A DNA stretch of 64,000 nt from Sutcliffiella sp. FSL R7-0096 (GCF_038595065.1 NZ_CP152003.1:848001-912000), one strand, 5' to 3'; counted from the stretch's first letter, positions 42,615 to 51,724 are shown. Numbers and translations: made by a program. Notes: generated by a model not told the origin, from the letters alone.

Positions 42615-43761
42615 AATATATTTTAAAGAGATGAAGGATTCGTTCCGTGACAAACGTACACTGCTATTAACCGTATTATTGCCGATAGTGATGATGACCG
42701 GGCTTGTATTGTTTTATGAAAGCATGCTGTCAGATGGGGAAGGAGAAACTTTCACCCTAGCTGTGAATGAATCCTTTGGTACACAGGAAGAGGCTTTGTT
42801 TGCAGGGGTAGAAAATATTGAGTTTGTGAAAGTGGCAAATCCGGAAGCTGTTTTGGAAGAAGGAGATGCACAGGCTGCATTGATCATGGAAAGCGGCTTT
42901 TTTGGAAAAGTGGAAAATGGGGAAGCTGCAAGTGTGACCCTTGTAGGAAACTCTTTTAGTCAAAATTCTTCTATACTGATGGGGCAGGTGACAAAAGTCC
43001 TGGGTGCCTATGAAAAAATGGTCATTGCCGATCGGTTGGAAGCCCAAGGTACTCCTCAGGAACTGGTTCAGCCATTTGTGATTGAGCAAAAGGAGCTGAC
43101 AGAAGAAACAGCCGGCATTAACATGGTAGCGATGCTCGTTCCGTTAATCCTGGCATTGGCGATTGGAATTGGCGCTGGACCAGCTGCATCTGATTTATTT
43201 GCAGGCGAAAAAGAGAAGAAAACGATGGAAGCGTTGCTGATGACACCAGTAAACCGCATGACTTTGTTGTTTGCCAAGTGGCTGACCATTTCAACTATTG
43301 GCGCACTGACTGGAATTGTCACGTTGATTGTGGTGGCGTTGGAGATTAACTTCCTGACAGAGAATATGAAAAAAGCCATCTCATTCGGAGAGAACGTCTA
43401 CCTGGTTGTTGGGTTTGCCATCCTTGTCTCTGTTGTGTATGCCATGTTCATTGCGACATTGCAAATGATCACAAGCATTATGGGCAAGACTGTCAAGGAA
43501 TCACAAAGCTATAGTACACCAATCATGATGATTGCCGTATTCCCAATAATGATCATCTCAGGCATTGGTATCAATGAGTTGTCTTTTCAACACTTTGCCA
43601 TTCCCATCATGAACATCTTCACCGTTTTAAAAGAACTAAGCTTCGGCATCATCAACTACGAACACCTCGCAATCATGATCGGAAGCAACCTCCTCTGCAT
43701 CATTGTCGCATTTATCATTGCGAGAATCATGTTTTTGAAGGATAAATGGGTGATGAATTAA
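42604..43761 (+). CDS. natB: Sodium-efflux ABC transporter permease NatB
   Basis: A 385-residue ABC-2 type permease: one N-terminal helix (TLLLTVLLPIVMMTG), a large extracellular domain of about 150 residues, then five to six helices (from MVAMLVPLILALAIGIGAG on). ADLFAGEKEKKTMEALLMTP-like coupling segment is present as SDLFAGEKEKKTMEALLMTP. ATG 42604 was preferred over 42595 on ribosome-site spacing; both overlap natA. A 35-bp dispersed repeat begins four bases after the stop, then a terminator. Confidence 0.88.
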   Translation: MLRKIYFKEMKDSFRDKRTLLLTVLLPIVMMTGLVLFYESMLSDGEGETFTLAVNESFGTQEEALFAGVENIEFVKVANPEAVLEEGDAQAALIMESGFFGKVENGEAASVTLVGNSFSQNSSILMGQVTKVLGAYEKMVIADRLEAQGTPQELVQPFVIEQKELTEETAGINMVAMLVPLILALAIGIGAGPAASDLFAGEKEKKTMEALLMTPVNRMTLLFAKWLTISTIGALTGIVTLIVVALEINFLTENMKKAISFGENVYLVVGFAILVSVVYAMFIATLQMITSIMGKTVKESQSYSTPIMMIAVFPIMIISGIGINELSFQHFAIPIMNIFTVLKELSFGIINYEHLAIMIGSNLLCIIVAFIIARIMFLKDKWVMN

Positions 43762-43765
43762 TTAA

Positions 43766-43800
43766 AGGGGTCTGACCCGCTGTGCGTTAATGCGTTAAAG
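43766..43800 (+). repeat. 35-bp dispersed repeat, copy B
   Basis: Identical to the copies at 29115 and 49286. It sits between the natB stop and its terminator, so it is part of the mRNA 3' end. Its left part GGGTCTGACCC is palindromic. Confidence 0.95.
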
Positions 43801-43826
43801 AGGGGTTTGACCCCTCTTTATTTTTG
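43798..43826 (+). terminator. Terminator of natAB
   Basis: AAAGAGGGGT pairs with ACCCCTCTTT and is followed by ATTTTTG. The first bases are shared with the 35-bp repeat. Confidence 0.85.
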
Positions 43827-43889
43827 CTTAATTTAATTATGTCAACAATAGATTTGCCAAATGGGTCTTTAGTAACAATGGATTGTTGG

Positions 43890-43905
43890 ATGAAACCGCT
43901 TTATC
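43890..43905 (+). promoter_or_regulatory. Candidate catabolite-responsive element upstream of mtlA
   Basis: ATGAAACCGCTTTATC resembles the CcpA box TGWAANCGNTNWCA with one mismatch at the right end. It lies 41 bases before mtlA, in the promoter region. CcpA control of mannitol genes is established in Bacillus. Confidence 0.45.
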
Positions 43906-43945
43906 ATAAGGGTATGCAAGAATTATATGATAAGGGGGCAGAAAA

Positions 43946-45364
43946 ATGAGCTCTGAGACAAAATCATCTTCTAACTTCAAAGTGAAAATACAGCGTTTTG
44001 GTAGTCATCTTAGTGGAATGATCATGCCTAATATCGGGGCATTCATCGCATGGGGACTTATCACGGCATTATTTATACCTACTGGCTGGTGGCCAAATGA
44101 AGAACTAGCGACACTTGTAGGTCCAATGATTACGTTCCTATTGCCGATATTGATCGGTTTTACTGGGGGGCGCCTTGTTTATGACCTCCGCGGTGGGGTT
44201 GTCGGGGCAACAGCAACCATGGGGGTTATCGTCGGAGCAGATATTCCGATGTTCCTTGGTGCGATGGTAATGGGTCCTCTTGGTGGATATGCCATCAAGA
44301 AATTTGACCAAGCGATTGAAGGAAAGGTAAGACAAGGCTTCGAAATGCTTGTGAACAACTTTTCTGCTGGAATTATTGCCGGTATCCTTACGATCATTGG
44401 TTTCAAAGGGATCGGACCAATTGTTTTAACATTGAACAAGACGCTTGCGGCAGGGGTGGAAACACTAGTACAGGCGAATCTGCTTCCGCTTGCAAGTATT
44501 ATCATCGAGCCTGCAAAAGTATTATTCTTAAACAATGCGATCAACCATGGAATCTTGGGTCCGATTGGAATTGAACAGGCGGCACGTGAAGGAATGTCTA
44601 TCTTGTTCCTTCTTGAAGCTAATCCTGGACCAGGTCTTGGGATCTTGTTGGCATTTGTCATTTTCGGAAAAGGGATGGCCAAACAATCCGCTTCCGGAGC
44701 AACAATCATCCACTTCTTTGGTGGAATCCATGAAATCTACTTCCCGTATATCCTGATGAAGCCTGCACTTATCTTGGCAGCAATCGGTGGGGGAGCAGCT
44801 GGTGTGTTCACCCTTCTATTGTTTAACGGAGGGCTTGTTGCCGCACCATCACCTGGTAGTATTTTTGCAATCGCTGCAATGGCTCCAAGAGGTGGATTCC
44901 TTGCAGTCATAGCTGGTGTCCTTGTAGCAACTGTGGTTTCCTTCTTGATTGCATCTGTCATCTTAAAAGGTTCTAAATCTACGGATGATGATTTGGCAAA
45001 GGCAACAGAAAAGACGTCTGCACTAAAAGGAAAAGAAAGCAGAGCGAGTGCTCTTGTAGCTAAAGAAGAGGAAGCTCCTGTGGAAGAAAAAGAAGTAAAC
45101 AAAATCATCTTTGCATGTGATGCAGGAATGGGTTCAAGTGCCATGGGTGCATCCATCATGAAGAATAAAGTGAAAAAAGCAGGGTTGTCAATTGATGTGA
45201 CTAACTCCTCCATCAGTAATATTCCAATGGATGCAGACATCGTCATCACGCACAAAGATTTAACAGACCGTGCAAAAGCAAAGCATCCGAAGGCAACTCA
45301 TATTTCTGTTGAGAACTTCCTGAACAGTCCTAAGTATGATGAGCTTATTGAAAAACTAAAATAA
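43946..45364 (+). CDS. mtlA: PTS mannitol-specific EIICB component
   Basis: A 472-residue permease. The EIIC domain (about 15-345) has the mannitol-family segments MPNIGAFIAWGLITALF and NNAINHGILGPIG and the GGIHEIYFPYIL motif. After a charged linker, EIIB (about 380-472) carries the phosphocysteine Cys391 in IIFACDAGMGSS. No EIIA is fused; that domain is encoded by mtlF in this cluster. It imports mannitol as mannitol-1-phosphate. Its own terminator separates it from mtlR. Confidence 0.95.
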   Translation: MSSETKSSSNFKVKIQRFGSHLSGMIMPNIGAFIAWGLITALFIPTGWWPNEELATLVGPMITFLLPILIGFTGGRLVYDLRGGVVGATATMGVIVGADIPMFLGAMVMGPLGGYAIKKFDQAIEGKVRQGFEMLVNNFSAGIIAGILTIIGFKGIGPIVLTLNKTLAAGVETLVQANLLPLASIIIEPAKVLFLNNAINHGILGPIGIEQAAREGMSILFLLEANPGPGLGILLAFVIFGKGMAKQSASGATIIHFFGGIHEIYFPYILMKPALILAAIGGGAAGVFTLLLFNGGLVAAPSPGSIFAIAAMAPRGGFLAVIAGVLVATVVSFLIASVILKGSKSTDDDLAKATEKTSALKGKESRASALVAKEEEAPVEEKEVNKIIFACDAGMGSSAMGASIMKNKVKKAGLSIDVTNSSISNIPMDADIVITHKDLTDRAKAKHPKATHISVENFLNSPKYDELIEKLK

Positions 45365-45370
45365 TCATAA

Positions 45371-45411
45371 AAAAGAAGGAATAGAGCAAAGACTCTCTCC
45401 TTCTTTTTTTG
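45371..45411 (+). terminator. Terminator of mtlA
   Basis: AAAAGAAGGA pairs with TCCTTCTTTT, with inner GAG/CTC pairing, and ends in seven T residues. Confidence 0.85.
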
Positions 45412-45577
45412 ATACAGGGAAAAGGTTGGGGAAATGTCATTATTAACTTTTGTCAACAACGAGTCTGACGAATCCTTATTTTCCTTTCATTGAATCAATA
45501 AAACAGGTGATTTATGATGAAACTATAAGCATAGTAATTAAATTTTGTCATCATCCAAGGGTATTGGAGTGAGAGCT

Positions 45578-47710
45578 ATGTATATTACCGCAAGAGAGCG
45601 GCAGATCCTGGAGATTCTATTATCAACGGATAAAGAACTGACAGTCAGTGATCTGGCCAATGAAATAAATGTCAGTACCCGAACCATCCACCGTGATTTA
45701 AAAGAAGTCGAGGGAACCTTGGCTCAATATCAGCTATCTTTATTAAAAAAATCAGGTGTCGGTGTCCAACTAATCGGGGAACAAGAAAATATAGAACATT
45801 TAAAGCTCTTTCTTTTCAATGTAGATCATAACCAGTACACCGCTGAAGAAAGGCAGATAATCATTTTATGTGCACTATTGGAATCGGTCGAACCGGTCAA
45901 GTTGATTGCGCTCGCTAATGATTTGAATGTCACCATTGCGACAGTGAGTAATGATCTCAATAAAGTGGAGGAGCGGCTAGCCCAATTTCGGAATCTATCA
46001 CTTATCCGAAAAAGAGGATATGGTGTACAGATTGAAGGCGACGAGAATGCCAAGCGTAAGGCGATGAGCAAGGTAATCACTGATAATGTGGATGAGTATG
46101 AACTGCTGAGCCTTATAAAAGAGAGCATCCAAAAGAAGAGTAAGCAGTCATCCGACCCGATATCGGAAAGATTGCTCGGTCTAGTGGAAAAAAAGAATCT
46201 GCATATAGTAGAGCGGACAGTGGATGAAATGAACAAAGAGCTGCCCTATTCCATCGCAGATAGTGCTTATATGGGGCTGGTTGTCCATTTGGCATTGGCG
46301 ATGGAGCGAATCATGCGCGGGGAAAATATTACAATCGATCAGAGCTACCTTTCCGAACTGGAAGGGACTCCTGAATACATGATTGCCAAAAAAATCATTG
46401 AGAAGCTTGAAAAAGTGTATCAAACAGAAATTCCAGACGCCGAAATTGGCTACATCACCATGCATCTAAGAGGAGCGAAGTTAAGGCAGGACAAGGAATA
46501 TTTTGCAGAAGAAGCGGGAATGCAGGATGCGTTAAAAGCAAAGCACCTTATCCGTTATGTAGAAAAAAGGATCCACCAAAATCTATCCGATAATCCTTCT
46601 TTATTGCAAGGGCTTGTTGCCCATCTTGGTCCGGCGTTGTTCCGCATCAAGCAAAACATGGGAATAACAAACCCGCTCTTAGATCGAATCAAAACGGAAT
46701 ATGCAGAATTATTTTCCATATTAAAAGAAGGTGTCGAGGTGACATTCCCTGATCTCTCGATTCCAGAAGAAGAAGTCGGTTTTCTGGTCATGCACTTTGG
46801 ATCTGTCTTATTGAACATCCATCAAGCCATGCCGATTCAGGCACTTGTCGTCTGTTCCACAGGCATTGGAACCTCAAAAATGCTGGCAACAAGGCTTCAA
46901 AAAGAAATTCCAGAAATAAAAGTATGTCAGAATGTATCTCTATTTGAGTTGAACCTGTTAAATCACGCAAACTATGATCTGATCATCTCTACGATTCGTT
47001 TGCCTGATTTCAACAGAGACTATTTTATCGTCAACCCGATCTTAACAGAAGAAGAAATAGACAAAATCAAACAGTATATCTATGTGCAGCATAAAAACAA
47101 ATTGATAGAGATTAAGGGTAATTTCGAACTAGAGGAAACCTTTCATCACCCAGAGCTTCCAAAAGAAGCGGTGGCAGATAATCTCGAAAAGGTTTCGCTC
47201 TATTCCAAAGCAGTTTCAACCTTATTGAAGGGCTTTAATTTTAAAAAGGGAGAAGGTCGCGAATCCATTCGGATTGCGTTGCAGACTCTTTGCAAGGAAT
47301 TGCAACATATGGAGCAGCTCTCCGATGCGGAGCGGGTAATGGGGGATCTATTGGAGAGGGAAGAGCTTGGCGGGCTTGGGATACCGGGTACAAAGCTTGC
47401 ATTGTTCCACGCGAAAAGTGATGCCGTGTTACAACCATCCTTTTCAATTTTCAAACTGGCTCATTCTTGTCCGACAACAGGCATGGATCAGGGACCAATG
47501 GAAGTGGAGTCGGTCCTCCTTCTTCTTGCCCCCTCAGAGGCGGAGAAAGAGGTATTAGAAGTACTGAGCCATATTAGTGCATCCATCATAGAAGATGACC
47601 GAAGCATTTCACGATTTGAATCAGTGGACGGGGTTGCGATTGGGAATCATCTTGCTGCCACATTAAACCGCTATTTTAACGAAAAATTAACTGAATTAAG
47701 GAGTGTTTGA
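45578..47710 (+). CDS. mtlR: Mannitol operon activator MtlR
   Basis: A 710-residue PTS-controlled activator. Domains in order: an N-terminal helix-turn-helix (LTVSDLANEINVSTRTIHRDL) and a second DNA-binding-like helix pair, PRD1 (about 190-290), PRD2 (about 305-405), an EIIB-like domain with Cys in VVCSTGIGTSKM, and an EIIA-like domain with the His in LALFHAKSDAV. PRD histidines and the EIIB cysteine are phosphorylated by PTS proteins to tune activity. ATG 45578 has GGAGTGAG upstream; the frame from 45545 has no ribosome site. mtlF follows after three bases. Confidence 0.93.
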   Translation: MYITARERQILEILLSTDKELTVSDLANEINVSTRTIHRDLKEVEGTLAQYQLSLLKKSGVGVQLIGEQENIEHLKLFLFNVDHNQYTAEERQIIILCALLESVEPVKLIALANDLNVTIATVSNDLNKVEERLAQFRNLSLIRKRGYGVQIEGDENAKRKAMSKVITDNVDEYELLSLIKESIQKKSKQSSDPISERLLGLVEKKNLHIVERTVDEMNKELPYSIADSAYMGLVVHLALAMERIMRGENITIDQSYLSELEGTPEYMIAKKIIEKLEKVYQTEIPDAEIGYITMHLRGAKLRQDKEYFAEEAGMQDALKAKHLIRYVEKRIHQNLSDNPSLLQGLVAHLGPALFRIKQNMGITNPLLDRIKTEYAELFSILKEGVEVTFPDLSIPEEEVGFLVMHFGSVLLNIHQAMPIQALVVCSTGIGTSKMLATRLQKEIPEIKVCQNVSLFELNLLNHANYDLIISTIRLPDFNRDYFIVNPILTEEEIDKIKQYIYVQHKNKLIEIKGNFELEETFHHPELPKEAVADNLEKVSLYSKAVSTLLKGFNFKKGEGRESIRIALQTLCKELQHMEQLSDAERVMGDLLEREELGGLGIPGTKLALFHAKSDAVLQPSFSIFKLAHSCPTTGMDQGPMEVESVLLLLAPSEAEKEVLEVLSHISASIIEDDRSISRFESVDGVAIGNHLAATLNRYFNEKLTELRSV

Positions 47711-47713
47711 ATC

Positions 47714-48151
47714 ATGACTTTACCAATCTTAGCAAAAGAAAACATCCTATTAAACGAATCTGCAGGCACAAAAGAGGAAGCAATTAAAAAAACAGGGCAA
47801 CTATTAGTAGACCGCGGGTATGTAGAAGCAGCATATATTGAAAAGATGTTGGAACGTGAAGAATTAACTTCTACTTACATGGGTAACTTTGTTGCGATCC
47901 CACATGGTACAGAGGATGCAAAAAAAGCAGTGAAAGAATCCGGGATCGCTATTTTACAAGTTCCGGCTGGTGTGGAATTTGGTGCAGGTAATGAAGTGAA
48001 ATTATTGATCGGTATTGCAGGAAAAGGCGATGAGCACCTGGAGATTCTTTCGCAAATTGCGATTGTCTGCTCCGAAGAAGAAAATGTTCAACAGATTGTG
48101 AAGGCAACATCTGCTGAAGAGATCCTTGAATTATTTGAAGGGGTTCAATAA
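47714..48151 (+). CDS. mtlF: PTS mannitol-specific EIIA component
   Basis: A 145-residue EIIA protein with the active-site His64 in NFVAIPHGTED, phosphorylated by HPr and passing phosphate to MtlA Cys391. Length and motifs fit MtlF exactly. AAGGAGTG overlaps the mtlR stop. It is part of the mtlR-mtlF-mtlD unit, with mtlD one base downstream. Confidence 0.95.
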   Translation: MTLPILAKENILLNESAGTKEEAIKKTGQLLVDRGYVEAAYIEKMLEREELTSTYMGNFVAIPHGTEDAKKAVKESGIAILQVPAGVEFGAGNEVKLLIGIAGKGDEHLEILSQIAIVCSEEENVQQIVKATSAEEILELFEGVQ

Positions 48152-48152
48152 C

Positions 48153-49295
48153 ATGAAGGCACTTCATTATGGTGCAGGCAATATCGGCAGAGGCTTTATT
48201 GGAGCTTTGCTTTATCAGGCAGGCTATAAGACCACTTTTGTGGATGTAAACAGTGAAATAGTGGATTTGATTAATGAAAAAAAAGAGTATCGAGTGGTAC
48301 TGGCGGATAAAACGCAGCAGGAGTTGGTTGTACGTAATGTGTCGGCCATCAATAGTATGAAAGATAGTGGCGGGTTGGAAAAGGCGATTGTGGATGCGGA
48401 TATCATTACTACTGCAGTCGGCCCCTCCATCCTCCCGATCATCGCGAAATCGCTTGTAAGTGGTTTGCGTAACCGTCTGGAAACCAACAAGGCCCCATTA
48501 AACATCATAGCCTGTGAAAACCTTATCGGTGGAAGTTCCTTGTTGAAACAGCATGTATATGAAGGGCTGGCACCAGATGAAATCGTGTTATTCGATGAGC
48601 TGTTCGCGTTTCCGGATGCTGCTGTCGACAGGATCGTGCCAAATCAGACGAATGCTGATAAGTTGATGGTCACTGTGGAACCGTATTATGAGTGGGTGGT
48701 GGATGAGTCTGCACTTGTTGGGGAAACACCAGCCATTGGAGGGATCACGTTTGTCCATGATTTGACCCCGTATATTGAACGTAAGTTGTTCACGGTGAAT
48801 ACAGGCCATGCCACAGTTGCCTATTTAGGTTATCAAAAAGGCTGCAAAACAATAGACGAAGCACTGACAAATGAGGGGGTTCGTAAGGTAGCGGAGTCCG
48901 CTTTAAAGGAAACAGGAATGGTCCTTGTCGGGAAATATGGATTCGATAAGAAGGAGCATGAGGCATACATCGGCAAGATCCTTTCCCGATTTGAAAACTC
49001 CTATATCACGGATGATGTCACAAGGGTAGGACGTGCTCCGCTCAGAAAGCTCGGTGGGAACGACCGCCTAGTTGGACCGGCAAAACAATACCTCGAGCTA
49101 TTCGGTCATCCTCCAGCTAACCTGATAAAGGCGATCGCAGCCGCCATCACTTACGATATGCCAACTGATGACGAAGCCCAGAAGATTCAACAACTAATCC
49201 ACGAAAAAGGATTGCAGGAGGCCATCACGGAAATAACCGGACTTGAAGCTGACAATCCTATTACCGAGCAAATCGTGAAGGAAGTAGGGGTCTGA
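48153..49295 (+). CDS. mtlD: Mannitol-1-phosphate 5-dehydrogenase
   Basis: A 380-residue NAD-dependent dehydrogenase that converts mannitol-1-phosphate to fructose-6-phosphate. The NAD site is LHYGAGNIGRGFIGALL, and the catalytic-site segment KLFTVNTGHATVAYLGY holds the family Lys/Asn/His. GAAGGGG at 48137-48143 selects ATG 48153, one base after the mtlF stop. The last codons GGG GTC TGA belong to a 35-bp dispersed repeat, so this repeat supplies the end of the protein. Confidence 0.95.
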   Translation: MKALHYGAGNIGRGFIGALLYQAGYKTTFVDVNSEIVDLINEKKEYRVVLADKTQQELVVRNVSAINSMKDSGGLEKAIVDADIITTAVGPSILPIIAKSLVSGLRNRLETNKAPLNIIACENLIGGSSLLKQHVYEGLAPDEIVLFDELFAFPDAAVDRIVPNQTNADKLMVTVEPYYEWVVDESALVGETPAIGGITFVHDLTPYIERKLFTVNTGHATVAYLGYQKGCKTIDEALTNEGVRKVAESALKETGMVLVGKYGFDKKEHEAYIGKILSRFENSYITDDVTRVGRAPLRKLGGNDRLVGPAKQYLELFGHPPANLIKAIAAAITYDMPTDDEAQKIQQLIHEKGLQEAITEITGLEADNPITEQIVKEVGV

Positions 49296-49320
49296 CCCGC
49301 TGTGCGTTAATGCGTTAAAG
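49286..49320 (+). repeat. 35-bp dispersed repeat, copy C (contains the mtlD stop codon)
   Basis: Identical to copies A and B. TGA within GGGGTCTGACCC is the mtlD stop. As with natB, a terminator hairpin follows at once. Confidence 0.95.
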
Positions 49321-49352
49321 AGAGCTCTCTTTTTTGAAGAGGGCTCTTTGTT
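49317..49352 (+). terminator. Terminator of the mtl operon
   Basis: AAAGAGAGCTCT pairs imperfectly with AGGGCTCTTT across a T-rich loop, and GTTTTG follows. Confidence 0.65.
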
Positions 49353-49429
49353 TTGGGGGCTGGGCTGGTCGTTCTTTGCTTGCTTTACGGTCTGAGGGGT
49401 GTGTCGATGAGGGGTGCTTTTTGTCGAAT

Positions 49430-49525
49430 GGAAAGTATTTTGCTCTTAATGGATCGTAAATTTAGTTAACGGAAAGTATTTTGCTCTTAATGGATCGTAA
49501 ATTTAATTAACGGAAAATAAATGCT
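49430..49525. repeat. 41-bp tandem duplication
   Basis: GGAAAGTATTTTGCTCTTAA starts at 49430 and again at 49471; a third partial copy starts at 49512. The two full units differ by one base near their ends. Confidence 0.9.
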
Positions 49526-49619
49526 AGAGTTTGAATAGTAAACCTAGATTGTACTCCTACCGGTATGGGTATCCACCAATCTCTCCATGTTTCGCCCTGA
49601 ATAATCTCTTGGAACATGC

Positions 49620-49648
49620 ACCTCCCCGCCCGTCTTCTGCATAGGCTA
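49620..49648 (+). promoter_or_regulatory. Candidate SigK (late mother-cell) promoter
   Basis: CATAGGCTA at 49640-49648 matches the SigK -10 box CATANNNTA, with an AC at 49620-49621 as possible -35 element 18 bases before. The predicted start lies about 25 bases upstream of the lectin-like gene, close in front of its ribosome site AGAGGAGG. Confidence 0.5.
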
Positions 49649-49681
49649 TTAGGCAGAAGTCTAGTTAGAGGAGGTTTTTTT

Positions 49682-50761
49682 ATGTATTCAAACCAGAACT
49701 TTGGGCAGTATCCATATGCATATCGGCATACACCAACAGATGAGCGGCTGGTTTTTTTCTATCCAAGACCGAGACCACGGCCATATTATCCTTATTATTA
49801 TCCATACTACCCAGCTCCCGCGCCATATTTCTATCCATACTATTATCCTCGACCACGTCCATACCCGTATTATCGCACTGATGAAACTGAGATGAGGGCA
49901 AGTTGGCGGGAGTGGGAGGATCTTGGGTCGCCTTTACTTGGGATGAAAGGTGCACCGGCAGTTGCATCCTGGTCTACGAACCGCCTCGATACCTTCGTGC
50001 GCGGGGAAGACAACCGGATGTGGCAGAAGTTTTGGAATGGCAGAAGGTGGAGTCGTTGGAATGATCTTGGTGCGCCGCGGGGCGGTTTGAGAAGTTCACC
50101 GGCGGCAGTATCATGGGGACCGAACCGGATCGATACATTTGCCCGGGGCGCCAATGATGGCATGTGGCATAAGTGGTGGGATGGACAGCGCTGGAGTCAG
50201 TGGGAAGATCTTGGTTCCCCGCGCGGCGGTTTCAAAGGTACACCATCCGTCTCTTCCTGGTCTGCCAATCGTTTAGACTGCTTTGTACAAGGCATGGACA
50301 ATAATATGTGGCATAAGTGGTGGGACGGTGCACGTTGGAGTCAATGGGAGAATCTTGGATCCCCACGGGGAGGACTTACTGGATCACCTGGTGCGGTATC
50401 ATGGGGACCAAATAGAATTGACTGCTTTGTGCGCGGCATGAACGAGCGCATGTGGCATAAATGGTGGGACGGAAGAAGCTGGAGTCGCTGGGAGGACCTT
50501 GGCACACCAAGAGGCGGATTTGAAGGAGCGCCAGCTGCAGCCTCGTGGGCACCAAACCGGATTGATGTCTTTGTAAAAGGGGACGACAACCGCTTGTGGC
50601 AAAAATATTGGAATGGTCAACGCTGGAGCCAATGGGGCAACCTTGGTGCACCGAGAGGCGGCGTGCAATCCCATCCAGCTGCCGTTTCATGGGGACCAAA
50701 CCGCTTGGATACGTTTGTAAGAGGAAACAATAAGAAAATGTGGCATAAGTGGTACGAATAA
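49682..50761 (+). CDS. Six-repeat DUF346/PLL-like beta-propeller with Tyr/Pro-rich head
   Basis: A 359-residue protein. Residues about 25-65 are almost only Tyr, Pro, Arg and Ala (for example YYPYYYPYYPAPAPYFYP). The rest consists of six 48-residue repeats, each with the pattern W-x2-W-x2-LG-x-P-RGG, then SWGPNRIDTFVRG and MWHKWWDG. This is the DUF346 pattern found in PLL-type fucose-binding propeller lectins. There is no signal peptide. AGAGGAGG precedes ATG 49682; the longer frame from 49616 lacks one. The Tyr-rich head and the SigK-like promoter suggest a spore coat or spore surface protein that binds sugars; this is inference. Confidence 0.88.
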   Translation: MYSNQNFGQYPYAYRHTPTDERLVFFYPRPRPRPYYPYYYPYYPAPAPYFYPYYYPRPRPYPYYRTDETEMRASWREWEDLGSPLLGMKGAPAVASWSTNRLDTFVRGEDNRMWQKFWNGRRWSRWNDLGAPRGGLRSSPAAVSWGPNRIDTFARGANDGMWHKWWDGQRWSQWEDLGSPRGGFKGTPSVSSWSANRLDCFVQGMDNNMWHKWWDGARWSQWENLGSPRGGLTGSPGAVSWGPNRIDCFVRGMNERMWHKWWDGRSWSRWEDLGTPRGGFEGAPAAASWAPNRIDVFVKGDDNRLWQKYWNGQRWSQWGNLGAPRGGVQSHPAAVSWGPNRLDTFVRGNNKKMWHKWYE

Positions 50762-50797
50762 GTCAGAATATTATTGAAATTACTAAATACTAAGTAT

Positions 50798-50846
50798 AAA
50801 CTGGTAATACCAAACATAAATCTGGTATTACCAGTTTTGTTTTTTG
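50798..50846 (+). terminator. Terminator of the propeller gene
   Basis: AAACTGGTAATACCA pairs perfectly with its complement ending at 50837, followed by TTGTTTTTT. MITE copy 4 is inserted in the T tract. Confidence 0.93.
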
Positions 50847-50848
50847 AA

Positions 50849-51017
50849 GGCTCTTTTCTCAAAAATCGTTGCTATTCAAATCAGCAACTGTACTTTTCAC
50901 TGCTTACCTAAAATAGGCATGTAGTTTACGCTGTATAACCGGGAAAAGAGTACGACAGTAAGGGATATAACGATTGTTTAAACAATACGGAAAAGCAACA
51001 AAGTTTATGAAATAGCT
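50849..51017 (-). mobile_element. MITE copy 4 (169 bp, inverted)
   Basis: It reads GGCTCTTTTCTCAAAAATCG from the left and ends AACAAAGTTTATGAAATAGC, i.e. copy 1 in reverse. TTTTTGAA (50841-50848) faces TTTATGAA (51018-51025), a duplication with one mismatch. Its far end is about ten bases before the fadR ribosome site. Confidence 0.88.
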
Positions 51018-51046
51018 TTTATGAAGAAAAGGAGGCCGCCATACCT

Positions 51047-51724
51047 ATGCGGGCAACAGATAAAGTCGAAAAACAATTTATTCGAAAAGTCCTTCAAGGT
51101 TATTATTCACCAGGATCCCAAATTCCGTCAGAACGCGAATTGGCCGCAGAGTTTGAAGTGGGGCGCCCTGTAATCCGCGAAGTCCTGCAACGGCTGGAGC
51201 GGGATGGGTGGCTGACTATCCGTCACAACCAGCGCGCCACGGTGAATGACTATTGGAAGGAAGGAAACCTCATGACGATCGTCCATATTCTGAACGAAGA
51301 AGACGCAATCCCAAATGCCTTTATCAACCACCTTCTGGAGCTTCGCAAGGACCTTTCACCATCATATGTAAAAGGGGCTGTTTCACATAAACCGTTAGAA
51401 GTTATCTCTCTTATAAAAGAAAGCGAGATTGTACCAGATGACCCGCAAGCCTTTGCGGAATATGATTGGTACCTCCAAAGAGGTTTGGCTGCAGCTGCAC
51501 CGAACCCAATCTATCTATTGATTTTAAACAGTTTCCAGCACCTTTATATTAAAATGGCAGCCTATTACTTTGCAGAATCTGTTTATCGGGATGCCTCGAG
51601 AACCTATTATGAGAAACTCATGGAAGCGGCTCTGGAAAAAGACGGTGAAAAAGCCAAACAGGTTGTACAAGAGATGATGGAGCAAAGCATACAGATGTGG
51701 AAGGAACAAACAGCTATAAAATAA
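51047..51724 (+). CDS. FadR-type GntR regulator (gammaproteobacterial FadR fold)
   Basis: A 225-residue regulator. The winged helix (about 5-72) shows PSERELAAEFEVGRPVIREV and LQRLERDGWLTIRHNQRATV, and the helical ligand domain shows FAEYDWYLQRGLAAAAPNPI and YLLILNSFQHLYIKMAAYYF. These match E. coli FadR as I recall it (REVLQRLARDGWLTI, GLAFASGNPIYGLILNG), so the FadR_C acyl-CoA-binding fold is likely. Bacillus species normally use an unrelated TetR-type FadR. AAGGAGG precedes ATG 51047. It is followed after 22 bases by a fatty-acid hydroxylase gene, its probable partner. Confidence 0.85.
   Translation: MRATDKVEKQFIRKVLQGYYSPGSQIPSERELAAEFEVGRPVIREVLQRLERDGWLTIRHNQRATVNDYWKEGNLMTIVHILNEEDAIPNAFINHLLELRKDLSPSYVKGAVSHKPLEVISLIKESEIVPDDPQAFAEYDWYLQRGLAAAAPNPIYLLILNSFQHLYIKMAAYYFAESVYRDASRTYYEKLMEAALEKDGEKAKQVVQEMMEQSIQMWKEQTAIK

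Noticed and set aside
45440-45480. MtlR operators before mtlA and mtlR (TGTCAACAA shared)
   Set aside because: Only half-sites match the TTGNCACAN4TGTGNCAA consensus, so I could not support a specific site.
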